In this document: piece by piece, positions 46,686 to 56,797 of the stretch
Numbering within the stretch: position 1 is the first letter of the stretch
Layout: the number at the start of each line of letters is the position of its first letter
Assembly (NCBI GenBank): GCA_905182835.1
Contig: CAJJDI010000002.1
Span: 30,378-94,377 of the forward strand
Length of the DNA stretch: 64,000 nt
DNA from: an uncultured Flavobacteriaceae bacterium
Lineage (GTDB): Bacteria > Bacteroidota > Bacteroidia > Flavobacteriales > Flavobacteriaceae
Direction of reading: 5' to 3'
Notes under the pieces: model-generated
The model's input: only the letters and a program-made list of their open reading frames with translations
Database searches by the model: none
Told to the model about the DNA's origin: nothing
Program-made: the position numbers and the translations under genes

Positions 46686-49505
46686 ATGAAGACTAAAACT
46701 ACTTTAACTTTATCAACATTTCTACTTTTAACATTTATATCTTATTCACAGTCTGGAAAAATAACTGGAACATTAATGGATGGTGAATATGATGAACCAA
46801 TGGCATTTGCTAGTGTTATTGTTAAAGGAACTACCCAAGGAGTTTCATCAGATTTTGATGGAAATTACGAAATAGAACTAAGTGAGGGTACCTATACAAT
46901 GACATATTCTTACGTTGGTTATCAATCTGTAGAAATTGAAGATGTTGTTGTAAAAAGCAATCAAGTAACAAATGTCGATGTAACTTTAAACACTAATTCT
47001 TTAGAAACTGTTGTAATAACAACAACATTAAGAAAAAATACAGAGTCTGCTGTTCTTGATTTACAAAAAAAATCTGCTGTAATGTTAGATGGTCTTTCAA
47101 GTCAAAGTATTAAAAAATCGGGAGCTAGCAACATTGCATCTGCAATAAAATCTGTTCCTGGTGTTTCAGTTCAAGAGGGGAAATATGTGTATGTTAGAGG
47201 ACTAGGCGATAGATACACAAAATCAATACTTAACGGTATGGATATCCCTGGATTAGATCCTAATAGGAATACAATTCAGATGGATATTTTTCCTACCAAT
47301 ATATTAGACAATATAATTGTTATAAAATCTGCTTCAGCTGAGTATCCTGCTGACTTTACAGGCGGAGTCATCGATATTGTTACTAAAGATTTTCCGTCAA
47401 AAAAAACAAATTCGTTTTCTATTGGTCATGCATACAACCCAACAATGCATAATAATTCTAATTATCTAACATCAAAAAAGAGTAAAACAGATATCTTTGG
47501 GTTTGATAATGGATACAGGAATTTACCAATAAATAGATATCAGCCTATCCCAGGGACTTTTGACAATTCTCCTACTTTAACAACATTAACATCGGCCTTT
47601 AATCCACAGTTGTCAGCTCAAAGAAAAACTAGTAATAGTGATTTTAGCTTTGGATTTACCTCTGGAAATCAATTTGAAGTTGGTAATAACAGATTAGGCT
47701 ATCAATTGTCCATGTCATACAAGAATACAACTACATTTTTTAAAGATAGAGTAGACAATAATTTAATTAAAAATGAAAATGATTCCTCAATAAATGAATT
47801 AGAAGCAAAGAGAATTAGTGTTGGAGACGAGGGGATCAATAATGTGTTATTAAATGGTCTATTAGGAGTTGTTTACAAAAGGGATAGATCAAAATATAAG
47901 CTAACTTTATTACATATTCAAAATGGAGAATCTACAGCCGGATATTATTACCAACAAGTAGCTCAAGGCGGAGGTGGAAGTGGTTTTGTAGATGTATTTA
48001 AAGATGCTATTTTATATACTCAAAGATCTGTAAGTAATGCATTAATAGTTGGAACTCATACAAGAGATGATGGATGGAAAACAGAGTGGAAAATATCTCC
48101 AACAATTTCTATAGTAAAAGATCTTGATCACAAAATAACTCCTTTTATGAGAACAGATGAGGGAAGCTATGGTATAAGGCCTAGTTCATCAGGGTACCCT
48201 GTAAGAATTTGGAGAGACTTAATGGAAATTAATATTTCTTCAAAGTTAAGTTTTTTAAAAAAGTACACTCTTTTTGATGAGCCTGCTAAATTAAAATTCG
48301 GTGGAGCATTCACATATAAAACTCGTGATTTTGAGATAGATAATTTTTCCTTTACCTCAACAACTCAAAATGTTGAAAATGGTATAGCTGATAATTTATT
48401 ATTAACAGAAAATTTATGGACTACCTCAAATCAGTCAGGGACACATATGGTATTTGGGGACTCTTATAAACCAGCAAATTCTTATGAGGGTGAGCAAAGA
48501 AATTTAGCTGTTTATGCTTCCAATGAATTTAATATTTCTGAAAAACTTAAATCCATCATTGGGCTAAGAGCTGAAAACTTTCAATCATTTTATACAGGCC
48601 AAAATCAGAGCGGGAGTGAAATATTTAACAATACTAAAATTATAGATAAATTAGACATATTCCCATCAGCTAATTTTATTTACGCTGTTAATGATAATAC
48701 AAACTTTAGAACATCATACTCAATTTCTACAGCAAGACCATCTTTTAAGGAAGCTTCCAGAGCTCAGATTTTTGATGCAATAACAGGGAGGATGTTCATT
48801 GGAAATTTAGATTTAAGACCTTCTTATATAAATAACTTTGATTTAAGGTACGAGATCTTTGGAGACAAAGAAGAGATAATTGCTTTCAGTAGCTTTTATA
48901 AAGACTTTAAGGATCCTATCGAGCTTTCATTTTTTGCATCTGCACCTAATCAATTAACTCCAAGAAATTTAGGGTCTGCTAATGTATATGGATTTGAATT
49001 TGAATTTAGAAAACCTTTAACCTTTTTGTCAAATGAACAGGAAAAATTAAAATTCACAGTTAATGCTTCATATATAAAGTCATCCTTAAAAATGTATGAG
49101 GATGAATATAATAGAAGAGTTTTAGCCGCAAGAGATGGAGAAATAATTTCTAAAACTAGAGACTTGCAAGGTCAATCTCCATTTCTAATAAACTCTAGCT
49201 TTAATTATAAAAATACAGATTTAGGTGTTGAAGCAGGTATATATTACAATGTACAAGGAAAAACTCTTGAGGTAGTTGGGACAGGAATTGTTCCTGATGT
49301 ATATTCAAGTCCTTTCCACAGTTTAAATTTAAATTTAAATAAGACGGTTGGCAAAGACAATAATACTTCTATAGATTTAAAAATTAAAAACCTGTTAAAT
49401 AATAAGAAAGAAAGTGTGTATGAGTCTTTCAATACTGCTGATCAACTTTATTCTTTAAGAGAATATGGGACAGAAATATCTATTGGGTATAGTTATAAAT
49501 TTTAA
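46686..49505 (+). CDS. TonB-dependent outer-membrane receptor
   Basis: A 939-residue receptor. Signal peptide at about 1-21, then a carboxypeptidase-regulatory-like (CarboxypepD_reg/DUF4480-type) domain at about 22-110 (GKITGTLMDGEYDEPMAFASVIVKGT). The plug follows (ASNIASAIKSVPGVSVQEGKYVYVRGLGDRYTKSILNG, shown in part) and a 22-strand-type beta-barrel ends in an aromatic residue (IGYSYKF). Substrate is unknown. No SusD partner is adjacent. The repeat-array promoter and the neighbouring porin and phosphate transporter suggest uptake of a phosphorus source; that is inference. Confidence 0.92.
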   Translation: MKTKTTLTLSTFLLLTFISYSQSGKITGTLMDGEYDEPMAFASVIVKGTTQGVSSDFDGNYEIELSEGTYTMTYSYVGYQSVEIEDVVVKSNQVTNVDVTLNTNSLETVVITTTLRKNTESAVLDLQKKSAVMLDGLSSQSIKKSGASNIASAIKSVPGVSVQEGKYVYVRGLGDRYTKSILNGMDIPGLDPNRNTIQMDIFPTNILDNIIVIKSASAEYPADFTGGVIDIVTKDFPSKKTNSFSIGHAYNPTMHNNSNYLTSKKSKTDIFGFDNGYRNLPINRYQPIPGTFDNSPTLTTLTSAFNPQLSAQRKTSNSDFSFGFTSGNQFEVGNNRLGYQLSMSYKNTTTFFKDRVDNNLIKNENDSSINELEAKRISVGDEGINNVLLNGLLGVVYKRDRSKYKLTLLHIQNGESTAGYYYQQVAQGGGGSGFVDVFKDAILYTQRSVSNALIVGTHTRDDGWKTEWKISPTISIVKDLDHKITPFMRTDEGSYGIRPSSSGYPVRIWRDLMEINISSKLSFLKKYTLFDEPAKLKFGGAFTYKTRDFEIDNFSFTSTTQNVENGIADNLLLTENLWTTSNQSGTHMVFGDSYKPANSYEGEQRNLAVYASNEFNISEKLKSIIGLRAENFQSFYTGQNQSGSEIFNNTKIIDKLDIFPSANFIYAVNDNTNFRTSYSISTARPSFKEASRAQIFDAITGRMFIGNLDLRPSYINNFDLRYEIFGDKEEIIAFSSFYKDFKDPIELSFFASAPNQLTPRNLGSANVYGFEFEFRKPLTFLSNEQEKLKFTVNASYIKSSLKMYEDEYNRRVLAARDGEIISKTRDLQGQSPFLINSSFNYKNTDLGVEAGIYYNVQGKTLEVVGTGIVPDVYSSPFHSLNLNLNKTVGKDNNTSIDLKIKNLLNNKKESVYESFNTADQLYSLREYGTEISIGYSYKF

Positions 49506-49529
49506 ACACAAAATTCAAATTACTTTAAA

Positions 49530-49568
49530 TTAACATTAAAATAATATTCACTTTACATTGGGTTAATT
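49530..49568 (+). promoter_or_regulatory. Orphan Pho-box-like array, four repeats at exact 11-bp spacing
   Basis: TTAACA (49530), ATAATA (49541), TTTACA (49552) and TTAATT (49563) start exactly 11 bp apart. The array lies 25 bp after the TonB receptor stop and 157 bp before the porin start, with a strong terminator between, so it is not placed to drive the porin gene. A -7-like TATACCTG at 49584 is a weak match. It may drive the small RNA proposed below. Confidence 0.45.
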
Positions 49569-49596
49569 TATTTAAAATATATTTATACCTGTTAAC

Positions 49597-49677
49597 AAAC
49601 ACGTAATCATATAGAATAGTTTTAGTCAACTTTACTTTGATTACAAGCTGCCTTTGATCAAGGCAGCTTTTTTTTTC
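49597..49677 (+). ncRNA. Candidate small RNA ending in a strong terminator
   Basis: Between the orphan repeat array and the terminator lies about 80 nt without a reading frame. GTAATCA (49603-49609) pairs perfectly with TGATTAC (49638-49644), which stands directly against the terminator stem starting at 49645. A smaller AGTT/AACT stem (49618-49621 with 49628-49631) fits in the first loop. The result is a compact two-hairpin RNA. Start site and existence are inferred; it could also be simply the 3' end of the TonB receptor mRNA. Confidence 0.35.
49645..49677 (+). terminator. Strong intrinsic terminator before the porin gene
   Basis: AAGCTGCCTT (49645-49654) and AAGGCAGCTT (49660-49669) form a perfect 10-bp stem with a 5-nt loop, followed by nine or more T. 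It lies 140 bp after the TonB receptor stop. Its T tract runs directly into the first TTAACA of the porin promoter. Confidence 0.92.
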
Positions 49678-49722
49678 TTAACATTTACATAACATTGAAA
49701 ATGATTAATAGTTAGATATTTG
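49678..49722 (+). promoter_or_regulatory. Pho-box-like repeats and promoter of the porin-PiT operon
   Basis: TTAACA (49678) and ATAACA (49689) are 11 bp apart. The second ends 20 nt before GATATTTG (49715-49722), the same octamer and the same spacing as at the TonB receptor promoter. Transcription should begin near 49728, which argues for the porin start at 49746 rather than the ATG at 49725. Confidence 0.55.
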
Positions 49723-49745
49723 TAATGACTAAAATTATCTATACT

Positions 49746-50750
49746 ATGATTAAACAATTTCTTGTAATGAGTTTTTTACTTATTCCATTACTAAATTTCG
49801 GACAAGAGGATTCTAATATTTCTTCATCAGGAGAGCCTCATTTTAAAGCTTTTTGGAATTATCATTATGACTTTACAGAAAACACTATACAAACTAGCGC
49901 ATTCGAATTGTCAAGAGTTTACTTAGGCTATAAATATTCGTTTAATGAATCTGTTTCTGCGAAAATTACCTATGATATTGGCAAAAACAATGCAGGAAGC
50001 TCTCATACAGCTTTTTTAAAAATTGCTCAATTAGATTGGAAAGTAAATTCAAAATTTAAGTTAAGCATGGGGATGATTGGTGGTAAGCAATTTAATGATC
50101 AAGAAAAAATATGGGGATATAGATACCTTTATAAAACTCTACAAGATGAATATAAATTTGGAAGTAGTGCAGATTTAGGAGTTAATGCAGAAATAAAAAT
50201 TTCTGATAAATTAACTTCAAATGTATTTATTGTTAATGGTGAAGGATATAAAAATGTTCAAGGTGAAGACGGTAATCAAAGATTTGGAACAAATTTAATT
50301 TACAAATTAAATAAGAATATAACAACAAAGATTTATTACGATACACATGCAGTGGTAGATTCAAAAGCAATAAATAATATTGGAATTTTTGCAGGTTATA
50401 AATCTGATAAATTCAGATTTGGTGCAGAATATAATGAAATGCAGAACGGTGAAACGTATAAAACAGCTTCTGAAAATCATACCCTGAAAGGTTTGTCGTT
50501 TTACAGTAGTTATATTTTAAATGATAAGTTTGAACTATTTATTAGATACGATAAACTTTCCTCTAACACAATTGATGGGAGCAACTCAAATTGGAATTAT
50601 GAAAATGATGGGGCTTTAAATATGATAGGTGTTGAGTACAAGGCTGTTAAAGGAGTTAAATTCTCTTTAAATTCAAGAATTTTTAATTATACTGATTCAA
50701 ATATAAATGACTCTTCATTAATTTATCTTAATGCAGAATTTAAACTTTAA
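49746..50750 (+). CDS. OprO/OprP-like porin, probably phosphate-related
   Basis: A 334-residue outer-membrane porin with a signal peptide (MIKQFLVMSFLLIPLLNFG) and alternating beta strands throughout (FELSRVYLGYKYSFNESVSAKITYDIG, then many more), ending in an odd-residue pattern LNAEFKL usual for barrel ends. An ATG 7 codons upstream (49725) is in frame but lies at the predicted transcription start, so 49746 is preferred. It stands 11 bp before the PiT transporter gene, a pairing that suggests outer- and inner-membrane steps of phosphate uptake. Confidence 0.8.
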   Translation: MIKQFLVMSFLLIPLLNFGQEDSNISSSGEPHFKAFWNYHYDFTENTIQTSAFELSRVYLGYKYSFNESVSAKITYDIGKNNAGSSHTAFLKIAQLDWKVNSKFKLSMGMIGGKQFNDQEKIWGYRYLYKTLQDEYKFGSSADLGVNAEIKISDKLTSNVFIVNGEGYKNVQGEDGNQRFGTNLIYKLNKNITTKIYYDTHAVVDSKAINNIGIFAGYKSDKFRFGAEYNEMQNGETYKTASENHTLKGLSFYSSYILNDKFELFIRYDKLSSNTIDGSNSNWNYENDGALNMIGVEYKAVKGVKFSLNSRIFNYTDSNINDSSLIYLNAEFKL

Positions 50751-50761
50751 AAAAGAAAAAA

Positions 50762-53050
50762 ATGGATAATATTTATTTATTAATGATAGTTGCATTAGCG
50801 GTTTTGGCTATTGCAGATTTAGTGGTTGGCGTAAGTAATGATGCTGTGAATTTTTTAAACTCGGCAATTGGATCAAAAGCTATATCATTTAAGACTATAA
50901 TGATAGTTGCTAGTGTTGGAATTGCTATTGGCGCTGTATTTTCAAGTGGGATGATGGAAGTTGCAAGGAAGGGAATTTTTAACCCTGAAGCATTTATGTT
51001 TAGTGAAATAATGATAATCTTTATGGCCGTTATGATTACAGACATTTTGTTATTAGATTTCTTTAACTCAATCGGTATGCCAACCTCTACTACCGTTTCA
51101 ATTGTATTTGAATTATTGGGTGCAGCTGTAGCTATGGCCTTAATAAAAATTGCTGCCAATGACACTCAAAGTTTTTCTGACTTAGTTATCTATATAAATA
51201 CATCTACTGCAACTAAAATAATATTTGGGATTCTGCTGTCGGTAATAGTCGCTTTTTCCGTTGGTGCAATTGTACAATGGATATCTAGGTTACTTTTATC
51301 ATATGACTTTGAAAATAAAGCAACTTGGATAAGTGCTGTATTTGGTGGTTTAGCGCTTACAGCTATTACCTATTTTATCTTAATGAAAGGAATTAAAGGC
51401 ACTCCATATGCAAAACTAAGTTTTGACCTAATTGGTGGGCTAACAATCAAAGAATTTTTAGAAACAAAAGTGACTTCAATAATAGTTTTTAGCTCTATTT
51501 TCTGGTCGTTATTCTCTTATTCACTTATCGCCTATTTTAAAACAAATATTTATAAACTAATCATAATAGTAGGGACCTTTGCATTAGCGCTAGCTTTTGC
51601 CGGTAATGATTTAGTTAACTTTATTGGAGTTCCTATTGCAGCATGGCAGTCTTATGAAGCATGGGCAGTATCTGGAGTTCCTGCTAATGCATTTAGTATG
51701 GAAGTATTAGCGTCTAAAGTCCCTACACCAAATGCATTATTGTTAGCGGCAGGTTTAATTATGGTTTTAACACTTTGGTTTTCCGCAAAAGCAAAAAGGG
51801 TTGTAAAAACTTCTATAGATTTATCGAAACAAGGAAACACTAAAGAGAGGTTTAATCCAAATTTTCTATCTAGACTATTAGTTAGATCAGCGAGTAATAC
51901 ATCTGCATTAGTAGAGAGGTTTACTCCTGTTGTAGTGAATGATTTTATCGAGAAGCAATTTGAAGAAAAAGAAGTGAAAGCTTCTACGATAAGTGATGAA
52001 GAAAAGCCTGCTTTTGATTTAGTAAGAGCATCTGTAAATTTAATGGTAGCAGGTATTTTAATTTCTATAGCTACCTCTTACAAGTTACCCCTATCAACTA
52101 CATACGTAACATTTATGGTAGCAATGGGAACTTCCTTAGCTGACAGAGCCTGGGGAAGTGAAAGTGCAGTCTATAGGGTTGCTGGTGTATTAACAGTAAT
52201 TGGAGGTTGGTTCTTTACAGCCATAGTTGCTTTTAGCGCTGCGGCAGTTATAGCATTTTTAATTAATATTTCAGATTTATTTATTGCAGTATTATTATTT
52301 GGAATAATAATAATGGGTGTGAAAAATTATTTAAAAGCTAAAAATATAACAGAACAAGATGAGGATGATGAATTATCATTTGATGAAAGCAGTTCATTAC
52401 AGGGTGTTATTTTTGAGAGTGCTAAAAACATTTCTAAAGTCATTAGTCGTGGAGAAAAGGTTTACACTAATGCTATTGAGGGATTGTCTAAACAAGATTT
52501 AGATTTATTGAAAAAGAACAAAAAACAAACCACTAAACTTTCAAAAGCAGTTGATGAATTAAGGGATAACCTCTTTTATTTTATAAAAAATCTAGATGAA
52601 TCAAGTTTAAATGCTAGTAACTTTTATATTAATCTACTTGGACATCTACAGGATATAACTCAGTCGTTAGAATACATAAACAACAGAAGTTATAAGCATG
52701 TTAACAATAATCATAGTAAATTGAAATTAACTCAAATAAGAGAGTTAATCGAAGTTAATTCTAGTGTTAGTAATTTCTTTAATGAAGTAAATGAATTATA
52801 TAAAAATAAATCTTTTGATGAAATTCAAAATATTATTAAAGAAAAAGATCGCTTGTACGGGTTAATTCAAGACAAAATTCTTGCGCAAGTGAGTAGAACT
52901 AGAAGTGAAGAAAAGAGTCCAAAAAATACAACTTTATACTTCAACCTTTTACAAGAAACTAAAAATTTATTAAATTCAGTTATGAATCTATTATCTGATT
53001 ATAATGAATCTCATGACTCTTCAATTAAGCCCGCAAAGCTTGATAGATAA
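50762..53050 (+). CDS. PiT-family inorganic phosphate transporter with PhoU-like tail
   Basis: A 762-residue inner-membrane protein. The PiT signature appears twice: ADLVVGVSNDAVNFLNSAIGSKA near the N-terminus and FAGNDLVNFIGVPIAAWQS at about residue 285, each with the GND/SND-type core of the cation/phosphate site. Twelve or so helices reach to about residue 525. The remaining about 220 residues (from SSLQGVIFESAKNISKVI) are soluble, helical and coiled-coil-like, resembling PhoU, which links phosphate transport to PhoR/PhoB signalling. E. coli PitA lacks this part. It is cotranscribed with the porin 11 bp upstream. Confidence 0.92.
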   Translation: MDNIYLLMIVALAVLAIADLVVGVSNDAVNFLNSAIGSKAISFKTIMIVASVGIAIGAVFSSGMMEVARKGIFNPEAFMFSEIMIIFMAVMITDILLLDFFNSIGMPTSTTVSIVFELLGAAVAMALIKIAANDTQSFSDLVIYINTSTATKIIFGILLSVIVAFSVGAIVQWISRLLLSYDFENKATWISAVFGGLALTAITYFILMKGIKGTPYAKLSFDLIGGLTIKEFLETKVTSIIVFSSIFWSLFSYSLIAYFKTNIYKLIIIVGTFALALAFAGNDLVNFIGVPIAAWQSYEAWAVSGVPANAFSMEVLASKVPTPNALLLAAGLIMVLTLWFSAKAKRVVKTSIDLSKQGNTKERFNPNFLSRLLVRSASNTSALVERFTPVVVNDFIEKQFEEKEVKASTISDEEKPAFDLVRASVNLMVAGILISIATSYKLPLSTTYVTFMVAMGTSLADRAWGSESAVYRVAGVLTVIGGWFFTAIVAFSAAAVIAFLINISDLFIAVLLFGIIIMGVKNYLKAKNITEQDEDDELSFDESSSLQGVIFESAKNISKVISRGEKVYTNAIEGLSKQDLDLLKKNKKQTTKLSKAVDELRDNLFYFIKNLDESSLNASNFYINLLGHLQDITQSLEYINNRSYKHVNNNHSKLKLTQIRELIEVNSSVSNFFNEVNELYKNKSFDEIQNIIKEKDRLYGLIQDKILAQVSRTRSEEKSPKNTTLYFNLLQETKNLLNSVMNLLSDYNESHDSSIKPAKLDR

Positions 53051-53063
53051 AAGTTTTTAGCAC

Positions 53064-53097
53064 AAAAAAAGCTCCTAATATATTAGGAGCTTTTTTT
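53064..53097. terminator. Bidirectional terminator between the PiT gene and nrdA
   Basis: The arms AAAAAAAGCTCCTAATA and TATTAGGAGCTTTTTTT are perfect complements (53064-53080 and 53081-53097) with A and T tracts on the two sides, so it can stop transcription from both converging genes. Confidence 0.92.
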
Positions 53098-53118
53098 ATA
53101 TAATAGAAGTAATTTTAA

Positions 53119-55617
53119 TTAAGATCCGCACATCAAGCAATCATCTCCTTGACCATCTTTAGATTGTGCTATTAACTGCTTCATTTCATCTGCAGTCATT
53201 GGTTGAACATCAACATCTTTTGTTTCTGCAAATTTTTGAGCCGTTTTCTCTGCAGCTTGTTTTTTAGTTGCAACAACTTCAGGGTTAACTTCTACTTTTG
53301 AAACAACTTCAGTTTTAGTTTGAGTGTCTTTTTTAGTTTCAGTAGTTGATTTTGTATCTAATGTAAACTTGATTGCATCAACTGCACTTTTAGTTCTTAA
53401 ATAGTACATTCCAGTTTTTAAACCACTCTTCCAAGCATAGAAGTGCATAGAGGTTAGTTTAGCCATTGTAGCACCCTCTAAAAACAAATTTAAAGATTGA
53501 GATTGATCAATGAAATATCCTCTTTCTTTAGACATATCAATGATGTCTTTCATACTTAATTCCCAAACGGTTCTATATAGCTCTTTAATATCATCTGGAA
53601 TTATATCAATGTCTTGAATCGAGCCATTTGCTCTCATTATTTCTTGTTTTAAACCATCATTCCAAAGCCCAAGATTTACTAGGTCTTCAAGTAAATGTTT
53701 GTTAACAATAATGAATTCTCCAGATAACACACGTCTTGTATAAATGTTTGATGTATATGGCTCAAAGCACTCATTATTTCCAAGTATTTGTGAAGTACTT
53801 GCCGTAGGCATTGGGGCTACAAGTAGTGAATTTCTTACTCCATTTTTAAGGACTTCTTTTCTTAATTTTGCCCAATCCCAATTGCCGCTAAGTTCATCTT
53901 CATTTACTCCCCATAAATTATGTTGGAATTCACCTTTGCTAATTGGAGACCCTTCATAACTTTGATAAGTCCCATCCGCAATTGCTTCTTCCATAGATGC
54001 TTCAACTGCTGCATAATATAAAGTTTCAAAAATATCTTGATTTAAACTCTTCGCTTTATCAGATGTAAAAGGAAGTCTTAACAATATAAAAGCATCTGCC
54101 AATCCTTGGACTCCTAAACCGATAGGTCTGTGTCTAAAATTAGAGTTTTCTGCTTCTTTAACTGGATAATAGTTTCTGTCAATTACTCTATTTAAATTTT
54201 TTGTTACTCTCTTAGTAATTCTATAAAGTTCTTGGTGATCAAACTCCCCATCTTTAATAAACATAGGTAAAGCTATAGATGCGAGATTACATACAGCTAC
54301 TTCATCAGGAGATGTGTATTCTAAAATCTCGGTACATAAATTAGAAGATCGAATTGTACCTAAGTTTTTTTGATTTGATTTAACATTTGCCGAATCTTTA
54401 TAAAGCATATAAGGAGTCCCTGTTTCTATTTGAGATTCTAATATTTTTTCCCAAAGTTCTCTAGCTTTAATAGTTTTTCTTCCTTTACCTTTCGATTCGT
54501 ATTTAAGATATAATTTATCAAAAGCATCCGCGTGCACATCACACAAGCCTGGGCATTCATTAGGACACATTAAAGTCCAGTCGCCATTCTCTTCAACTCT
54601 TTTCATAAATAAATCAGGAAGCCACATAGCGTAAAATAAATCTCTCGCTCTCATTTCTTCTTTTCCATGATTTTTTTTCAAATCAAGAAAATCAAAAATA
54701 TCAGCATGCCATGGCTCAATGTAAATAGCAAAACTACCTTTTCTTTTTCCTCCACCTTGATCTACATACCTTGCTGTATCATTAAAAACTTGAAGCATTG
54801 GGACAATTCCATTACTGGTCCCGTTGGTACCAGCAATATAACTACCGGTAGCTCTTATGTTGTGAATTGACAAGCCTATTCCTCCAGCAGATTGGGATAT
54901 TTTTGCAGTCTGTTTTAAAGTATCATAAATTCCTTCTATACTATCATCTTTCATCGTTAGTAAAAAACATGACGACATTTGAGGTTTTGGGGTACCTGAA
55001 TTAAATAACGTTGGAGTGGCGTGAGTGAAATATTTTTTAGACATTAACTCATATGTCTCTATCGCTGCATCTAAATCATTTAAGTGAATTCCAATTGAAA
55101 CTCTCATTAACATGTGCTGTGGCCTTTCAGCAATTTCTCCATTTAATTTTAATAAATATGATCTTTCTAAAGTTTTAAAACCAAAATAATCATACCCAAA
55201 ATCTCTATTGTATATAATTGTAGAATCTAGTAACTCTTTGTTGTCAATAATAACTTTGTATACATCATCTGCCAGTAAAGGTGCTTTTTTTCCTGTTCTA
55301 GGGTTTACGTACTTGTGAAGATCTTCCATAACTTCACTAAAAGTTTTTTTAGTGTTTTTATGTAGATTTGAAACCGAAATTCTTGCTGCTAATTTAGCAA
55401 AGTCGGGATGAGTAGTGGTCATAGTTGCAGCAACTTCTGCAGCTAAATTATCCAATTCACTTGTTGTTACGCCATCATATAAGCCTTCTATAACACGAAC
55501 CGCAACTTTTACAGGATCGACTAGTGGATTTAAACCATAGCACAGCTTCCTAACGCGTGCAGTGATTTTGTCGAACATCATTGGCTCCTTTTTGCCGTCT
55601 CTTTTAGATACAAACAT
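53119..55617 (-). CDS. nrdA: Class Ia ribonucleotide reductase, large subunit
   Basis: An 832-residue catalytic subunit that reduces ribonucleoside diphosphates. An ATP-cone (1-95: [26 protein letters not shown]) for dATP/ATP control is followed by the barrel with MSSCFLLTM (first redox Cys), [12 protein letters not shown] (radical Cys and Glu) and the tyrosine relay region near [12 protein letters not shown]. The last residues DDCLMCGS hold the CxxC pair that is re-reduced by thioredoxin. A Lys/Thr/Glu-rich linker of about 55 residues precedes this tail. It follows nrdB by 93 bp. Confidence 0.96.
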   Translation of the reverse strand: MFVSKRDGKKEPMMFDKITARVRKLCYGLNPLVDPVKVAVRVIEGLYDGVTTSELDNLAAEVAATMTTTHPDFAKLAARISVSNLHKNTKKTFSEVMEDLHKYVNPRTGKKAPLLADDVYKVIIDNKELLDSTIIYNRDFGYDYFGFKTLERSYLLKLNGEIAERPQHMLMRVSIGIHLNDLDAAIETYELMSKKYFTHATPTLFNSGTPKPQMSSCFLLTMKDDSIEGIYDTLKQTAKISQSAGGIGLSIHNIRATGSYIAGTNGTSNGIVPMLQVFNDTARYVDQGGGKRKGSFAIYIEPWHADIFDFLDLKKNHGKEEMRARDLFYAMWLPDLFMKRVEENGDWTLMCPNECPGLCDVHADAFDKLYLKYESKGKGRKTIKARELWEKILESQIETGTPYMLYKDSANVKSNQKNLGTIRSSNLCTEILEYTSPDEVAVCNLASIALPMFIKDGEFDHQELYRITKRVTKNLNRVIDRNYYPVKEAENSNFRHRPIGLGVQGLADAFILLRLPFTSDKAKSLNQDIFETLYYAAVEASMEEAIADGTYQSYEGSPISKGEFQHNLWGVNEDELSGNWDWAKLRKEVLKNGVRNSLLVAPMPTASTSQILGNNECFEPYTSNIYTRRVLSGEFIIVNKHLLEDLVNLGLWNDGLKQEIMRANGSIQDIDIIPDDIKELYRTVWELSMKDIIDMSKERGYFIDQSQSLNLFLEGATMAKLTSMHFYAWKSGLKTGMYYLRTKSAVDAIKFTLDTKSTTETKKDTQTKTEVVSKVEVNPEVVATKKQAAEKTAQKFAETKDVDVQPMTADEMKQLIAQSKDGQGDDCLMCGS

Positions 55618-55710
55618 ATTATTGTATTAGTTAGTTTTCTAGAATTTATCTAGAGTTAGTTAGTTTATTTAATTCAAAAATTAATAAAGGAAATGATTTA
55701 ACTGATGCTT

Positions 55711-56691
55711 TTAAAAATCTGCATCAAAATTAAATTTATCTTTATCTTCTTCTTTGTTTAATACTCCTGCCTTTTGGTATTCAGATACTCTTTTTTCAAA
55801 GAAATTGGTTTTACCTTGCAAGGAGATCATATCCATAAAATCAAATGGATTAGTTGTGTTGAACTCTTTTTCACAATCAAGTTCAGACAAAAGCCTATCG
55901 GTTACAAATTCAAGATACTGTGCCATCAATTTATCATTCATCCCGATAAGACTAATTGGAAGGGATTCTGTAATAAATTCTCTTTCAATATTTAAAGCAT
56001 CTAGCAAAATTTCTTTAATTCTAGCCTTTGGAACTTTATTAATTAGGTGATGATTATGCAAATGTACCGCGAAATCACAATGAACGCCTTCATCTCTTGA
56101 AATTAATTCATTCGAAAAAGTTAACCCAGGCATTAAGCCTCTTTTTTTAAGCCAAAAAATTGAACAGAAAGCACCAGAGAAAAAGATACCTTCAACTGCT
56201 GCAAAAGCAATTAATCGCTCTGCAAAACTTGGTGAATCAATCCATTTGAGTGCCCAATCTGCTTTTTTCTTAATAGCTGGAAATGTTTCTATTGCATTGA
56301 ACAATCCATCTTTTTCTTTTTCGTCTTTGACATAAGTGTCAATTAGTAAAGAATAAGTTTCACTATGAATATTTTCCATCATTATTTGAAAGCCATAGAA
56401 AAACTTGGCTTCACTATACTGCACTTCATTTACAAAATTTTCAGCTAAGTTTTCGTTAACTATTCCATCACTAGCTGCGAAAAAAGCTAAAATATGCTTA
56501 ATAAAATATTTTTCGTCTTTGCTTAACTTATTATTCCAATCGGTAAGGTCTTGGTGTAGATCAATCTCTTCTGCAGTCCAAAAACTTGCTTCCGATTTTT
56601 TATACCATTCCCAGATATCATGATGTTGAATTGGAAAAATTACAAATCTCGATTTATTTTCGCTTAAAAGTGGTTCTACTGCATTTGACAT
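55711..56691 (-). CDS. nrdB: Class Ia ribonucleotide reductase, small subunit
   Basis: A 326-residue di-iron radical protein. Iron ligands and radical site: [16 protein letters not shown] (first Glu ligands), [19 protein letters not shown] (Glu, His ligands and the radical Tyr of SETYSLL) and FFSGAF with [14 protein letters not shown] (second set). The wording [14 protein letters not shown] is that of the eukaryote-like R2 branch (mouse Tyr177 region), not the E. coli branch. The C-terminus that docks to NrdA ends in FNFDADF. It is the first gene of the nrdB-nrdA operon. Confidence 0.96.
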   Translation of the reverse strand: MSNAVEPLLSENKSRFVIFPIQHHDIWEWYKKSEASFWTAEEIDLHQDLTDWNNKLSKDEKYFIKHILAFFAASDGIVNENLAENFVNEVQYSEAKFFYGFQIMMENIHSETYSLLIDTYVKDEKEKDGLFNAIETFPAIKKKADWALKWIDSPSFAERLIAFAAVEGIFFSGAFCSIFWLKKRGLMPGLTFSNELISRDEGVHCDFAVHLHNHHLINKVPKARIKEILLDALNIEREFITESLPISLIGMNDKLMAQYLEFVTDRLLSELDCEKEFNTTNPFDFMDMISLQGKTNFFEKRVSEYQKAGVLNKEEDKDKFNFDADF

Positions 56692-56797
56692 ATTTAAATA
56701 TAATTTTTTAAAAAATTAACGTAAAATTTAATATAACTTGGGAGTAACAAATATTCAAAAATGTTATCGAAAATGAAAGTCATTTTTATTAACATTG

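Noticed and set aside
49725..49745. Upstream ATG of the porin adding seven residues
   Set aside because: It lies at the predicted transcription start, and the signal peptide is complete from the second ATG.
53119..53400. Lys/Thr/Val-rich stretch near the NrdA C-terminus considered as a frameshift or insertion
   Set aside because: The frame runs on to the expected CLMCGS tail, so it is an ordinary flexible linker.
55640..55670. TCTAGA-N5-TCTAGA inverted repeat between nrdB and nrdA
   Set aside because: Only 6 bp arms of a self-complementary hexamer in AT-rich DNA; too weak to call a terminator or operator.
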